Shown here: positions 8,540 through 16,899 of the stretch, piece by piece
How positions within the stretch are numbered: position 1 is the first letter of the stretch
Layout of the letters: each line of letters opens with the position of its first letter
Origin: JAEVLT01 sp964484065
GTDB lineage: Bacteria > Bacillota > Bacilli > Bacillales > Cytobacillaceae
Reading direction: 5' to 3'
Length of the DNA stretch: 64,000 nucleotides
Assembly (NCBI GenBank): GCA_964484065.1
Contig: CAZAEW010000005.1
Span: 35,383-99,382, forward strand
Translations under genes and position numbers: made by a program
The notes under the pieces: model-generated
Seen by the model: the letters and a program-made list of their open reading frames with translations, nothing else
Told to the model about the DNA's origin: nothing
The model's database searches: none

Positions 8540-9046
8540 TTAAGAATTCAAACCCTGCTTCAGTTCCTCCGCGGAATTCTCCCATGACTGTTCATTATGC
8601 CCGCGCAGAAAATCGGCTAATACCTTTTTCGATTTCTCATCCATATGATCGACAATGATTTGCCGCTTTAGTGATTTATCCATGCGGTTGACGTGCTCCG
8701 GCAGCGATTTGTAGCCGCGGCGGATTTCTCTGTCAACCGTCATCTCACAGGCCGTAACCCCCGCATAATAAGGGCCTTCCGTATTGCGGTCGATCGTCAC
8801 CCAAACAAGCCAATACGGTTTCCCATTTGGCACTTCCCCTTTATCAGGAAGAAACTTAATTCCTTTTTCCACTTCACTGCGCGCATGCATGGCGCCAATA
8901 TCAATGACGGCCTCTCCGGCATCAACATCAATGATGACCGGAGAAACATTATCAAGGCTCAATGCGCCTTTTCCAAAGCCCCGATGCCCGTCTGTCGGGT
9001 CATTTTTTATGATATTAAACCCTAGCTTCTTCTTTTTTTCCTCCAT
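8540..9046 (-). CDS. ywhD: YwhD family protein
   Basis: This cytoplasmic protein of 168 residues matches YwhD by sequence (MEEKKKKLGFNIIKND start, then GHGG-like RGFGKGALSLDNVSPVIID) and by its place beside ywhC. The biochemical function is unknown; no catalytic motif is evident. The ATG at 9046 is preferred because the longer frame would prepend a hydrophobic stretch that overlaps ywhC and has no ribosome site. A GGGGGTTG lies about 10 bases upstream of 9046. It ends with a Q/E-rich helix (HNEQSWENSAEELKQGLNS). Confidence 0.82.
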   Translation of the reverse strand: MEEKKKKLGFNIIKNDPTDGHRGFGKGALSLDNVSPVIIDVDAGEAVIDIGAMHARSEVEKGIKFLPDKGEVPNGKPYWLVWVTIDRNTEGPYYAGVTACEMTVDREIRRGYKSLPEHVNRMDKSLKRQIIVDHMDEKSKKVLADFLRGHNEQSWENSAEELKQGLNS

Positions 9047-9069
9047 AAAAATCAAACAACCCCCAAACA

Positions 9070-9726
9070 TTATAAAAATAAACGATAAAAGAAACTTCCG
9101 AGACCGTTCAGCACCCACGGCACCGCATAATTAAAAATCGGCTGAATCGTATAACGGCTGAGCGGAGTAAGTACAAGGATCAAAAAGATAATGGATCCGT
9201 AGGTTTCATATTGAGTCAGCTTCGCCCGGGCATCGTTTGGCAGCAAGTCTTCGACAATCCGATATCCATCGAGCGGCGGCAATGGCAGCAGGTTAAAGAT
9301 AAACAAGACGACATTGAGCTGAATAAACAAATTCAAGAAATCGATGACAGCCGCCGGCAGATTTGCTGTGACGCCTGCCCGCATCAATGCGAACCAAATG
9401 ATAAAGGCCAGCATCGTCAAAATCAAATTGCTGATGGGCCCGGCAATCGAAACAAGCACTCCAGCGAGGCGCGGCTTTTTAAAGAAAAAACGGTTAACCG
9501 GTACAGGGCGCGCCCATCCAAATCCTGCAATAAAGATTAGCAATGTGCCAATTGGGTCAAGATGCTGAATGGGGTTTAATGTCAGCCTCCCTTGGTTTTT
9601 GGCCGTCATATCCCCAAACTTATAAGCAACATATGCATGGGAAAATTCATGAAAAGTAAAGGCGATCATCAGCGTTATCGCAACATACGGAATTTCTTTT
9701 AATGGATAGGCAAGAAATTGGTCCAC
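9070..9726 (-). CDS. ywhC: site-2 protease family membrane metalloprotease (YwhC)
   Basis: This 218-residue M50-family intramembrane protease has the zinc motif HEFSH (TFHEFSHAYVAYKFGD) in the first helix region near residue 27, and the distal ligand motif NLLPLPPLDGYRI near 145-157 in place of the usual NxxPxxxLDG. There are five to six predicted transmembrane segments. The substrate is unknown; the family cleaves membrane-embedded peptides in signalling or clearance. It is probably cotranscribed with ywhD, 23 bases downstream. Confidence 0.88.
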   Translation of the reverse strand: MDQFLAYPLKEIPYVAITLMIAFTFHEFSHAYVAYKFGDMTAKNQGRLTLNPIQHLDPIGTLLIFIAGFGWARPVPVNRFFFKKPRLAGVLVSIAGPISNLILTMLAFIIWFALMRAGVTANLPAAVIDFLNLFIQLNVVLFIFNLLPLPPLDGYRIVEDLLPNDARAKLTQYETYGSIIFLILVLTPLSRYTIQPIFNYAVPWVLNGLGSFFYRLFL

Positions 9727-9872
9727 ACCTGTTCTCCTTCCTCACGGAGCTTTTTTTAAAATTATACAGGAATCCATTGAAAATGGAAAATAAGGGCTTT
9801 CGTGAGCGCTTGCACTTTTTTTATAATTATGAAAAACTACTATCAGTTACATAAAAAGGAGGGGGACAACCT

Positions 9873-10058
9873 ATGCCAATCGTTACCGTAAAAATGATTG
9901 AAGGCCGCAGTGATGAGCAGAAAAAAGCATTGGTGGAAAAGGTAACAGCTGCCGTTGTGGAAACAACCGGTGCACCAATTGAAAATGTATCCATCATTAT
10001 TGAGGAAATGAAGAAAAGCCATTATGCTGTCGGCGGCGTAAGAAAAAGCGACGTATAA
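9873..10058 (+). CDS. ywhB: 4-oxalocrotonate tautomerase family protein (YwhB)
   Basis: This 61-residue protein keeps the catalytic Pro directly after the initiator Met (MPIVTVKMIEGRS), which acts as the base once Met is removed, and an Arg near residue 12. The family forms hexamers and tautomerises 2-hydroxymuconate-like dienols; the physiological substrate in Bacillus is not known. A strong AAAAAGGAGGGGG site precedes the ATG. It is transcribed divergently from ywhC. Confidence 0.9.
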   Translation: MPIVTVKMIEGRSDEQKKALVEKVTAAVVETTGAPIENVSIIIEEMKKSHYAVGGVRKSDV

Positions 10059-10089
10059 TAAAGTGCGCTCGACCCGGGCGACGAAAAGA

Positions 10090-10127
10090 AAAAGCTAAAC
10101 TCCCCTAGTGGAGTTTAGCTTTTTCCC
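10090..10127. terminator. bidirectional terminator between ywhB and ywgA
   Basis: AAAAAGCTAAACTCC and GGAGTTTAGCTTTTT form a perfect stem with a short loop, shared by the convergent genes. It overlaps the ywgA stop region. Confidence 0.88.
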
Positions 10128-10614
10128 TCAATCCGGCAATATATTGGTATGCTTCATCAATTTCCTCTTCCGTATAGCGCTGGCTGCTTTTTAACGTAAA
10201 TACCTTGTTCGCCACCTCTTCTTTTGGAAGATTATCAAAATATAAGACCGTCGAAACAAGCTCAAGAAATCTAGCATTTTGTTCATTCATATCTGTGAGG
10301 CAGTCCTCAATCCGGGGCATGTCCACTTCATTTAAACTTAGAAACTCTTTCCCGGAGTCCGTCAGCGTATAGCGGTATTGGTAGTAGCCGCCCTTTTTTT
10401 CCTTCACTTCATTAATAAATCCCATATTGCAAAGCTCTTCGACCCTTAAGGTTAATTCCTCTGAATAGGGGCCGTAAAAGTGAAACTGGAATCGTTCTTG
10501 AAAAGGGAAATCCATTTTTCTGGCAATATAAATCATTTTTTGAAGTTTTTTCCGTCCAACAATTTCCCCCGAAGCCATAATGGCATTCATCAGTTTAGCA
10601 TGATCTTTTAACAA
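10105..10614 (-). CDS. ywgA: YwgA family protein, likely winged-helix
   Basis: This 169-residue protein starts at TTG (10614), chosen because GGAGATGAAC lies upstream and the ywfO stop is 14 bases before it. The sequence KKLQKMIYIARKMDFPFQERFQFHFYGPYSEELTLRVEEL followed by YRYTLTDSGKEFL resembles winged-helix DNA-binding or SocA-like folds, but no DNA target is known. It follows ywfO in an apparent two-gene operon, as in B. subtilis. Confidence 0.78.
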   Translation of the reverse strand: MLKDHAKLMNAIMASGEIVGRKKLQKMIYIARKMDFPFQERFQFHFYGPYSEELTLRVEELCNMGFINEVKEKKGGYYQYRYTLTDSGKEFLSLNEVDMPRIEDCLTDMNEQNARFLELVSTVLYFDNLPKEEVANKVFTLKSSQRYTEEEIDEAYQYIAGLREKAKLH

Positions 10615-10628
10615 AGTTCGTTCATCTC

Positions 10629-11948
10629 CTACTCCAGTAAACCATTTTCACTAATATCTAAAAGGGATTGAATTTGTTTTTTCAGATTCTTTTTCGATGA
10701 TTCATCCATAATCAAATCAGCGGGATAATAGAGTTTATGATCGGTCCGTCTTTTCCCGGAAATCGCATCAACGATTTCGGATTCTCTTGAAAGCTCCCTT
10801 AATTCGCCATTTTTCATCAGCAAATGAATCGGGAGCCGCTCTCCTTCTTCACCAGGCCGATAAAAATCATACGGCAGGTCGGAGGATGAGTCAACGACCA
10901 AATAATACTCAGGATCGATTCCCGCCTTTTTAAAGAGCGCATTTAATTCTGCGAGTTTTTTATATTCCTTAGCAGGATCAAATTCCACATATTTAAACAG
11001 GTTGCGGTTCACAAACCGGCTGCAAAGATCACGCAAAATCGGATCCTCTTCCTCCTGCCAAATTTGGAAATAATATAAAATAATCGATTCATCCAGTTTT
11101 AAATAGTCTTGTAAAGTCACCGTTTCATTGAAAAAAGAATAAAAGTGACGGGGCTCATATTTAAAAGAATAGCCTACTTCGTATAATTCCTTTGCCCGGT
11201 GGAGAATTTTATATAAAATCACCTCAGCGCCGCGGGAAACGGGGTGAAAGTAAACCTGCCAATACATTTGATAGCGGCTCATAATATAGTCTTCGACCGC
11301 ATGCATGCCCGACTGTTTAATAACAAATTGGTCTTCTCTCGGGCGCATAACCCGCAAAATTCTTTCCATATCAAAATGGCCGTACGATACTCCGGTAAAA
11401 TAGGCATCCCGCTGTAAATAATCCATCCGGTCGGCATCAATTTGGCTTGAAATCATGCTGATGACAAGCTTCTTTTCGGAAGTCTTTTCGATCACTTCAG
11501 CTACTTGCCGCGGAAATTCAGGAGAAACTTTTGCTAAGATCTTATTTACCTCTGTATTTCCCAAAATAATGTTTCTCGTAAATTCTTCATGATCAAAGTC
11601 GAATACCTTTTCAAAGCAGTGTGAAAAGGGACCGTGGCCAAGGTCATGAAGAAGCGCCGCACATAATGTTAACAGGCGGTCATCGTTGTTCCATTCCGGC
11701 CGGCCGGCAAAAACATCATCGATGATGCGGCGGACAATTTCGTATACGCCAAGGGAGTGGTTAAAGCGGCTGTGTTCAGCACCGTGAAAGGTAAGATAGG
11801 TCGTTCCAAGCTGTCTGATTCGGCGAAGGCGCTGAAATTCTTTTGTGCCGATTAAATCCCAAATCACTCTGTCGCGGACATGGACATAGCGGTGAACCGG
11901 GTCTTTAAACACTTTCTCCTCACTAAGCTTTTCTGCTGAATATGCCAT
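10629..11948 (-). CDS. ywfO: HD-domain phosphohydrolase YwfO
   Basis: This 439-residue protein is related to dNTP triphosphohydrolases. The HD metal site is formed by HSRFNHSLGVYEI (near 58-70), LLHDLGHGPFSHCFE (near 101-115) and the later SQIDADRMDYLQRD (near 167-180). Such enzymes hydrolyse nucleotides or nucleotide second messengers; the substrate of YwfO is not certain. The C-terminal half holds a mixed alpha/beta domain with the segment VVDSSSDLPYDFYRPG. It is cotranscribed with ywgA. Confidence 0.88.
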   Translation of the reverse strand: MAYSAEKLSEEKVFKDPVHRYVHVRDRVIWDLIGTKEFQRLRRIRQLGTTYLTFHGAEHSRFNHSLGVYEIVRRIIDDVFAGRPEWNNDDRLLTLCAALLHDLGHGPFSHCFEKVFDFDHEEFTRNIILGNTEVNKILAKVSPEFPRQVAEVIEKTSEKKLVISMISSQIDADRMDYLQRDAYFTGVSYGHFDMERILRVMRPREDQFVIKQSGMHAVEDYIMSRYQMYWQVYFHPVSRGAEVILYKILHRAKELYEVGYSFKYEPRHFYSFFNETVTLQDYLKLDESIILYYFQIWQEEEDPILRDLCSRFVNRNLFKYVEFDPAKEYKKLAELNALFKKAGIDPEYYLVVDSSSDLPYDFYRPGEEGERLPIHLLMKNGELRELSRESEIVDAISGKRRTDHKLYYPADLIMDESSKKNLKKQIQSLLDISENGLLE

Positions 11949-12037
11949 TGGTACCCTTCTTCCTTAAATACTGTTTCTATTATATCCTAGCTCAAAAAGG
12001 GAATCAGCAAATTTCCGCTAAAAGTTTTTTACAAAAA

Positions 12038-12062
12038 AAAGAACCACCATAAGAGGTGATTA
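12038..12062 (-). terminator. terminator of the DUF1450 gene
   Basis: On the minus strand AATCACC and GGTGGTT form a 7-bp stem around TCTTAT, then a run of eight or more T. The stem begins at the stop codon. Confidence 0.7.
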
Positions 12063-12281
12063 TTTAACTTTTTTCTTTACTTTTTCCATTAACTCGTCTT
12101 CGGTTGCGGCAGCGACCGGGCGATTGTTTACGAACACAAATGATTTTTTTCTTCCTGGTCCGCAGTACGATTGGCAGCCAATTACGATTTCCGCCTCCGG
12201 GTCAAGTTCTTTTAGGCGGGGGATCAATGTCTTCAAATTTACGGCCTGACAATCATCGCATACACGAAATTCATTAGCCAC
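12060..12281 (-). CDS. DUF1450 family small protein (YuzB-like)
   Basis: This 73-residue protein has cysteines arranged as CDDCQ near the N-terminus and CQSYCGPG in the middle, like a thioredoxin-fold or Fe-S/Zn-binding mini-domain. DUF1450 members are widespread in Bacillus and have no assigned function. It is encoded alone, with GAAAGGGCTGG before the ATG. Confidence 0.75.
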   Translation of the reverse strand: MANEFRVCDDCQAVNLKTLIPRLKELDPEAEIVIGCQSYCGPGRKKSFVFVNNRPVAAATEDELMEKVKKKVK

Positions 12282-12349
12282 TTTTTCCAGCCCTTTCTAC
12301 GATATCTAACTTCTATATTCATAATATCCAAATTTATTGTAAATAATAG

Positions 12350-12526
12350 TTCTATCTGAAACTTCTTTGGTATTTTACATTTTCTTTTAGGCGATTGCAA
12401 GCTAAAGAAAACTACTATCCTTCCATTACTTTTGGTATAAACACTGTCAATATTGGAAATGCTGGGACTAGAACCTTTAAAAACTCATCAGGTTATTCTG
12501 GTGATCATTATTTGGATTTAGTTTAG
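12350..12526 (+). other. coding-like fragment without a clear start, upstream of rsfA
   Basis: An open frame from 12350 to the TAG at 12524 encodes a tract with protein-like composition, including SITFGINTVNIGNAGT and SSGYSGDHYLDLV, and ends 15 bases before the rsfA start. There is no ATG or GTG; the only start-like codon is TTG at 12395 with no ribosome site. It may be the eroded 3' end of a lost gene. I cannot name a family. Confidence 0.3.
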
Positions 12527-12540
12527 AAGGAGTTGAAATA

Positions 12541-13275
12541 ATGAAAGTCCGTCAAGATGCTTGGACAGATGAAAATGATTTGCTGTTAGCTGAAACCGTT
12601 CTTAGACATGTCAGGGAGGGAAGCACACAGCTCAATGCTTTTGAAGAAGTAGGAGACAAACTCAACCGAACTTCCGCTGCATGTGGGTTTAGATGGAATG
12701 CCGTTGTCCGCCACCGCTATGAAAAAGCGCTGCAGCTTGCCAAAAAGCAGCGGAAGCAGCGGCAAAGAATCCTTGGAAAAGAACAAGGAGGCAAGAAAAA
12801 ACTGCTTTACAGTCCGCCGGTCCCTATGTCAGAGGACTTAGAGATCATATCCCAGCCAACTGCTGAAGAAGCCGATGAAAATACTGCTTTAGTGGAAACT
12901 CCGGTGTTAACGGTTGAAATGGCAGCTGAGACTTATATTGAACCAACATCCTACCGGCAGCCTTCTGCAATGACGATTGACTCAGTTATTGACTTTTTGG
13001 AAAACTTTAATCATTCCAATCTGCAAAATAACGCCTTGAAAAGTGAGAATGAAAGATTAAAGAGAGAAATTGCAGAATTAAGGATTCAAAATGAGGAGCT
13101 GGCTGCTAAGGTCAAAGATCTCGAAGATAATTCCGCAACCATGCAGGAAGATTACGAGACATTGATGAAAATCATGAATCGCGCAAGAAAACTGGTTTTA
13201 TTTGAAGAAGAAGAAAGACCTGCTACGAAATTCAAAATGGACCGAAACGGAAATCTCGAAAAAGTAGCCGAATAG
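12541..13275 (+). CDS. rsfA: RsfA-type prespore-specific transcription regulator
   Basis: This protein of 244 residues has an N-terminal Myb/SANT-like helix-turn-helix (RQDAWTDENDLLLAETVLRHVREG through CGFRWNAVVRHRYEKALQLAKKQ, residues 3-78), a low-complexity acidic linker and a C-terminal coiled coil (residues about 165-205, LKSENERLKREIAELRIQNEEL). RsfA fine-tunes sigma-F regulon expression in the forespore of B. subtilis. AGAAGGAG precedes the ATG. It is transcribed toward lipL, with which it shares a terminator. Confidence 0.88.
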   Translation: MKVRQDAWTDENDLLLAETVLRHVREGSTQLNAFEEVGDKLNRTSAACGFRWNAVVRHRYEKALQLAKKQRKQRQRILGKEQGGKKKLLYSPPVPMSEDLEIISQPTAEEADENTALVETPVLTVEMAAETYIEPTSYRQPSAMTIDSVIDFLENFNHSNLQNNALKSENERLKREIAELRIQNEELAAKVKDLEDNSATMQEDYETLMKIMNRARKLVLFEEEERPATKFKMDRNGNLEKVAE

Positions 13276-13276
13276 G

Positions 13277-13316
13277 AAAAAGAGCCGTAAATCATGATCG
13301 ATTTGCGGCTCTTTTA
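13277..13316. terminator. bidirectional terminator rsfA/lipL
   Basis: AAAAAGAGCCGTAAATC and GATTTGCGGCTCTTTT pair with one wobble around ATGATC. It serves the two convergent genes and runs into the lipL stop. Confidence 0.88.
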
Positions 13317-14153
13317 ACGGTTCATCACTTTCTCGTTTCGGTCGATGACCCTCCGGTAATAATCCGGGAAAAGATCAAGCTCATACTCATTTAATGGTCC
13401 GGCAAATAAGTCTGGCGTATAGGTTTGCAGTTTTTTTAACAGCCTGAGCATCATTTCTGAGATGGTAAAGTTTTTATCGAGAAGTTCAGATAGAGATGCC
13501 ATCACTTCCGGAACGATCTCCGGTACTTGAAATTTAACCGGTTCACCTTTTTTCGAAATCTGGTAAAAATCCTTGATGAGCCGTGCCCGCTTATTGCCGC
13601 TCCCATTCACGCATAAATAAATTTGCACAGCAACTCCTTTTTTTAAACGGCGCTGTGAAATTCCCGCAAATTTTTTTCCGGCAATACTTAAATCATAGTT
13701 TCCCGGGCAATAAGAGCCATGAATTTCCTTAGCCTCAATTGGGGCAGGGTATTCGGCAAACATGCTTTGAATCAGCTGCCACATCGTATCATAGCCGCGG
13801 TTAATATCAATTCCTTTTTCGGTTTCCGGCAAAATCAATGACAGATTGAGGACGCCTTCATCTAATACTACGGCAAGACCGCCGGAGTTTCGGACAATGA
13901 CCTGATAGCCTTGTTCGTTTAAAAATTGGATTCCTTCTTGGAGGTTCGGCAGTTTCGTGTCCTGGATTCCAAGGACAATCGTATTATGATGAACCCACGT
14001 TCTGGCTGTTGCAGGTGCGTTCCCTGAACCTACTGAGTTGCATAGTGTGTCATCGATTCCAAATGATTGGAGAGCAGGGAAGTGAATGCCGACAGCAGAC
14101 TGGTCGATGATCCTCCATTGCGGCTGGTACAGTAAGCTTGGAGTATCTCCCAT
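13314..14153 (-). CDS. lipL: octanoyl-[GcvH]:protein N-octanoyltransferase
   Basis: This 279-residue protein of the biotin/lipoyl protein ligase fold moves octanoyl groups from GcvH to the E2 subunits of 2-oxoacid dehydrogenases by amidotransfer. The acyl-thioester cysteine is in GSYCPGNYDLSI and the family lysine in AGKKFAGISQRR; the substrate-loop glycines are in VRNSGGLAVVLDEGVLNLS. The ATG at 14153 is chosen because GGAGGGAGG lies 7 bases upstream; a longer frame begins inside that site. The position matches ywfL in B. subtilis. Confidence 0.9.
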   Translation of the reverse strand: MGDTPSLLYQPQWRIIDQSAVGIHFPALQSFGIDDTLCNSVGSGNAPATARTWVHHNTIVLGIQDTKLPNLQEGIQFLNEQGYQVIVRNSGGLAVVLDEGVLNLSLILPETEKGIDINRGYDTMWQLIQSMFAEYPAPIEAKEIHGSYCPGNYDLSIAGKKFAGISQRRLKKGVAVQIYLCVNGSGNKRARLIKDFYQISKKGEPVKFQVPEIVPEVMASLSELLDKNFTISEMMLRLLKKLQTYTPDLFAGPLNEYELDLFPDYYRRVIDRNEKVMNR

Positions 14154-14337
14154 TTTGGTGCCTCCCTCCAAAAAATTATTTTGCTCTATTATATCATTTT
14201 TCGGTTTCTGTCGAACGGCTCTCGGTCGGGCAGAACACGGGGACAGGTTGAAGATGTGAGTTTTTACAAAAATTGGTGTGACCTTGCATTATTTTTGCAC
14301 AGAAAGATGATTTTTTCTACAGGGATTTTTTTATTTG

Positions 14338-14518
14338 GATGTTTTGCGCGTTTATTTGCCGGTTTCCCTCTTTTATTTGCCGCTTCCTGCAATTTATTTG
14401 CCGCTTTTCCGCAATTTATTTGCCACTTTCCCTCTTTTATTTGCCGCTTCTACACATTTATTTGCTGCTTTCCCGCTTTTATTTGCTGCTTCCCGCCGCT
14501 AATTTGCCGCCACCAGCA
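14338..14518. repeat. 21-bp tandem repeat array (TTTATTTGCCGCTTTCC type)
   Basis: About eight degenerate units, each with TTTATTTGC(C/T)G followed by a pyrimidine tract, repeat at roughly 21-base spacing. The array fills the gap between the pta 3' end and the lipL start. Open frames across it on the plus strand are only translations of the repeat. Confidence 0.9.
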
Positions 14519-14526
14519 AAATAAAA

Positions 14527-14559
14527 AGGCCTGACCCCTTTGCGAAGGTCAGACCCCAT
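14527..14559 (-). terminator. pta terminator
   Basis: On the minus strand GGTCTGACC pairs with GGTCAGGCC and is followed by TTTTTATTTT, just after the pta stop. It is built from the same GGTCTGACC motif seen near speE. Confidence 0.8.
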
Positions 14560-14567
14560 CATCTAAA

Positions 14568-15539
14568 TTATAACGCTTGTCCAGCAGTAATTAATGCAAG
14601 TTTGTAAACATCTTCTTCGTTACAGCCGCGGGACAGGTCATTTACAGGCTGATTCAGGCCTTGAAGGATCGGGCCAACTGCCTCAAAGCCGCCTAAGCGC
14701 TGAGTAAGCTTGTAGCCGATATTTCCAGCTTCTAAGCTTGGGAAAATGAATACATTGGCATCCCCTTTAATAACGGAATCTGGAGCTTTGCTTTTTGCAA
14801 CAGACGGAACGAATGCAGCATCAAATTGGAATTCACCATCAAGTACAAGAGATGGGTCGCGGCGAAGAGCTTCTTTAACCGCTTCTTCCACTTTTTCCGT
14901 TTCCGGAGATTTCGCTGAGCCTTTTGTAGAGAAGCTTAGCATTGCAATACGCGGATCGATATCAAACATTTTTGCTGTTTTCGCACTTTCAACAGCGATT
15001 TCAGCCAAGTCGTTGCTGTCTGGAGCAATATTGATGGCGCAATCAGCAAATACGTATTTTTCATCGCTGCGTACCATAATGAAAACGCCGGATGTTTTGC
15101 TGACGCCTGGTTTTGTTTTGATAATTTGTAATGCAGGGCGGACTGTATCAGCTGTAGAGTGAGCCGCACCGCTGACAAGACCGACAGCTTTGTTTAAATA
15201 TACTAGCATTGTGCCAAAGTAGTTTTCATCCAACAAAATTTGGCGTGCTTGTTCTTCTGTTGCTTTTCCTTTGCGGCGGTCAACAAATGCTGCAACAAGC
15301 TCGTCCATGCCTTCATAGGAAGCAGGATCATAAATTTCTGCACCTTCAAGAGAAACGCCAAGTTCGCTTGCTTTAGCTTGAACCGCTTCAACATTTCCAA
15401 CCAAAATAGGTGTAAGTAATTTTTCTGCAGCAAGTCGGCCTGCAGCTGTTAAAATACGTGCATCCAATCCTTCTGGAAAAACAATCTTTAAATCACGGCC
15501 GGAAATTTTTTGTTTTAAACCTTCAAATAAATCACTCAC
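14568..15539 (-). CDS. pta: phosphate acetyltransferase
   Basis: This 323-residue enzyme, the same length as B. subtilis Pta, interconverts acetyl-CoA and acetyl phosphate in overflow acetate metabolism. Family segments seen are KIVFPEGLDARIL, SGAAHSTADTVRPALQIIKTKPG and FPSLEAGNIGYKLTQRLGGFEAVGPILQGLNQPVNDLSRGC near the C-terminus. The GTG start at 15539 follows GAGGAGG; the longer frame includes promoter DNA. A CcpA cre site and a sigma-A promoter lie upstream. Confidence 0.96.
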   Translation of the reverse strand: MSDLFEGLKQKISGRDLKIVFPEGLDARILTAAGRLAAEKLLTPILVGNVEAVQAKASELGVSLEGAEIYDPASYEGMDELVAAFVDRRKGKATEEQARQILLDENYFGTMLVYLNKAVGLVSGAAHSTADTVRPALQIIKTKPGVSKTSGVFIMVRSDEKYVFADCAINIAPDSNDLAEIAVESAKTAKMFDIDPRIAMLSFSTKGSAKSPETEKVEEAVKEALRRDPSLVLDGEFQFDAAFVPSVAKSKAPDSVIKGDANVFIFPSLEAGNIGYKLTQRLGGFEAVGPILQGLNQPVNDLSRGCNEEDVYKLALITAGQAL

Positions 15540-15572
15540 AACAAATCCTCCTCTAAACGTTTTACCTCTACT

Positions 15573-15602
15573 AGCATACTTTACATGATTTTTAAAATTC
15601 AA
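15573..15602 (-). promoter_or_regulatory. candidate sigma-A promoter of pta
   Basis: TTGAAT (15597-15602) and TATGCT (15573-15578) on the minus strand are 18 bases apart, about 35 bases upstream of the GTG start. Confidence 0.6.
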
Positions 15603-15615
15603 GAAAAAGTCGAAA

Positions 15616-15629
15616 TGTAATCGCTTACA
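15616..15629 (-). promoter_or_regulatory. cre site (CcpA operator) upstream of pta
   Basis: TGTAAGCGATTACA on the minus strand fits the 14-base cre consensus TGWAANCGNTNWCA at every position. It lies 13 bases upstream of the proposed -35 box, the geometry of CcpA activation known for pta and ackA in B. subtilis. Confidence 0.75.
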
Positions 15630-15806
15630 ACCTTGAATTTTCTTTCTTCAAAAAATTACAAAAATCAACAATCTTTTTTTTAGACCTTAAAAATTATTAT
15701 CTTAGAAAAGTTTGAACAAGCTTCCGAGGTTTTATTCTCATGGCAAATGGCGAAACTATGATATAGTATGGTTAATAAGCAGAATTATTATTTAGGAGTG
15801 ATTATA

Positions 15807-16550
15807 ATGAGTGAAGCAGCACAAACGCTCGACGGCTGGTATTGCCTGCATGATTTCCGCACCGTTGATTGGACGACGTGGAAGATGCTATCAAGCGACG
15901 AACGCCAAGCAGCGATTCACGAGTTTTTAAGTCTAGTTGAAAAATGGAACACCGTTCAGGATCGAAATGAAGGCAGCCATGCCATTTATACAATAGTGGG
16001 CCAAAAAGCGGATTTTATGATGATGATTTTGCGTCCGACAATGGAAGAATTAAACGAAATTGAAACGGAATTCAACAAAACCAAGCTTGCTGAATTTACC
16101 ATTCCGGCACATTCGTATGTCTCTGTTGTCGAGCTCAGCAATTATCTGCCTGCAGATGAAGATCCTTATCAAAATCCGCAGATCATTGCCCGCCTTTATC
16201 CAAAGCTTCCAAAGGCCAACCATGTCTGTTTCTACCCGATGGACAAGCGCCGCCAAGGAAATGACAACTGGTACATGCTGCCGATGGAAGACCGCAAGAA
16301 ATTGATGTACAGTCATGGAATGATCGGCCGAAAATATGCAGGCAAGGTCAAACAAATCATTACGGGCTCTGTCGGATTTGATGATTATGAGTGGGGTGTC
16401 ACGCTGTTTGCTGATGATGTGCTCCAGTTCAAAAAACTCGTTTACGAAATGCGCTTTGATGAAGTTAGCGCCCGCTATGGCGAATTTGGGGAGTTCTTTG
16501 TCGGAAACATTTTGAAAGAAGAACGTGTCGCCAGCTTTTTAAATGTATAA
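15807..16550 (+). CDS. hemQ: coproheme decarboxylase HemQ (YwfI)
   Basis: This 247-residue chlorite-dismutase-fold enzyme converts iron coproporphyrin III to heme b in the Gram-positive heme pathway. The catalytic Tyr sits in FYPMDKRR and the proximal His in YSHGMIGRKYAGKVKQIITGSVGFDDYEW. The ATG at 15807 has TTTAGGAGTG 6 bases upstream; the frame upstream of it is short and lacks a site. It is divergent from pta, the conserved Bacillus arrangement. Confidence 0.95.
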   Translation: MSEAAQTLDGWYCLHDFRTVDWTTWKMLSSDERQAAIHEFLSLVEKWNTVQDRNEGSHAIYTIVGQKADFMMMILRPTMEELNEIETEFNKTKLAEFTIPAHSYVSVVELSNYLPADEDPYQNPQIIARLYPKLPKANHVCFYPMDKRRQGNDNWYMLPMEDRKKLMYSHGMIGRKYAGKVKQIITGSVGFDDYEWGVTLFADDVLQFKKLVYEMRFDEVSARYGEFGEFFVGNILKEERVASFLNV

Positions 16551-16565
16551 TAATGCGTTTAAGCT

Positions 16566-16590
16566 CTTAGCCCCTGCTAAGGGCTTTTTC
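16566..16590 (+). terminator. hemQ terminator
   Basis: TTAGCCC and GGGCTAA-like arms (TTAGCCCCTGCTAAGGGCT) followed by TTTTTC, 16 bases past the hemQ stop. Confidence 0.7.
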
Positions 16591-16662
16591 TGTGGAAAAG
16601 GAGCGGAGCTGCGCAAAATTCATTCTGTTATTAACCACTATTGCTCATACTTGTTTTCTTTT

Positions 16663-16698
16663 CATACATGGGTCGTTCAGACTCATGTATGTTTTTTT
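16663..16698 (+). terminator. second hairpin terminator between hemQ and gerQ
   Basis: CATACATGGGTC and GACTCATGTATG pair with one G-T wobble around GTTCA, followed by seven T. It insulates gerQ from hemQ read-through. The roughly 75 bases before it hold nothing else recognisable. Confidence 0.8.
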
Positions 16699-16715
16699 GA
16701 GCAAAAACGGAAAAG

Positions 16716-16744
16716 TCATATTCCTCCTGAAAGCCGCATACTTT
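16716..16744 (+). promoter_or_regulatory. candidate sigma-E promoter of gerQ
   Basis: TCATATT (16716-16722) and CATACTTT (16737-16744) are 14 bases apart, matching the mother-cell sigma-E pattern (KMATATT, 14-15, CATACANT). It is about 150 bases upstream of gerQ. B. subtilis cwlJ-gerQ is sigma-E dependent. Confidence 0.55.
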
Positions 16745-16899
16745 TTAAACAGCAATTCTTTCCAATACCATTCTGTTTTATTTCAAACATTTGAGGTTCT
16801 CTTTAAAGAGAGGTGAATTGGAGGTCATTATTAACCGAGACTTTTGTCCGGTCTATAAGAGGCTGGCTGGGAATCATATATTTTTTAGGAGGGATCATG

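Noticed and set aside
14181..14534. 117-residue Phe/Cys-rich plus-strand protein
   Set aside because: Most of it is the 21-bp repeat in translation; no ribosome site.
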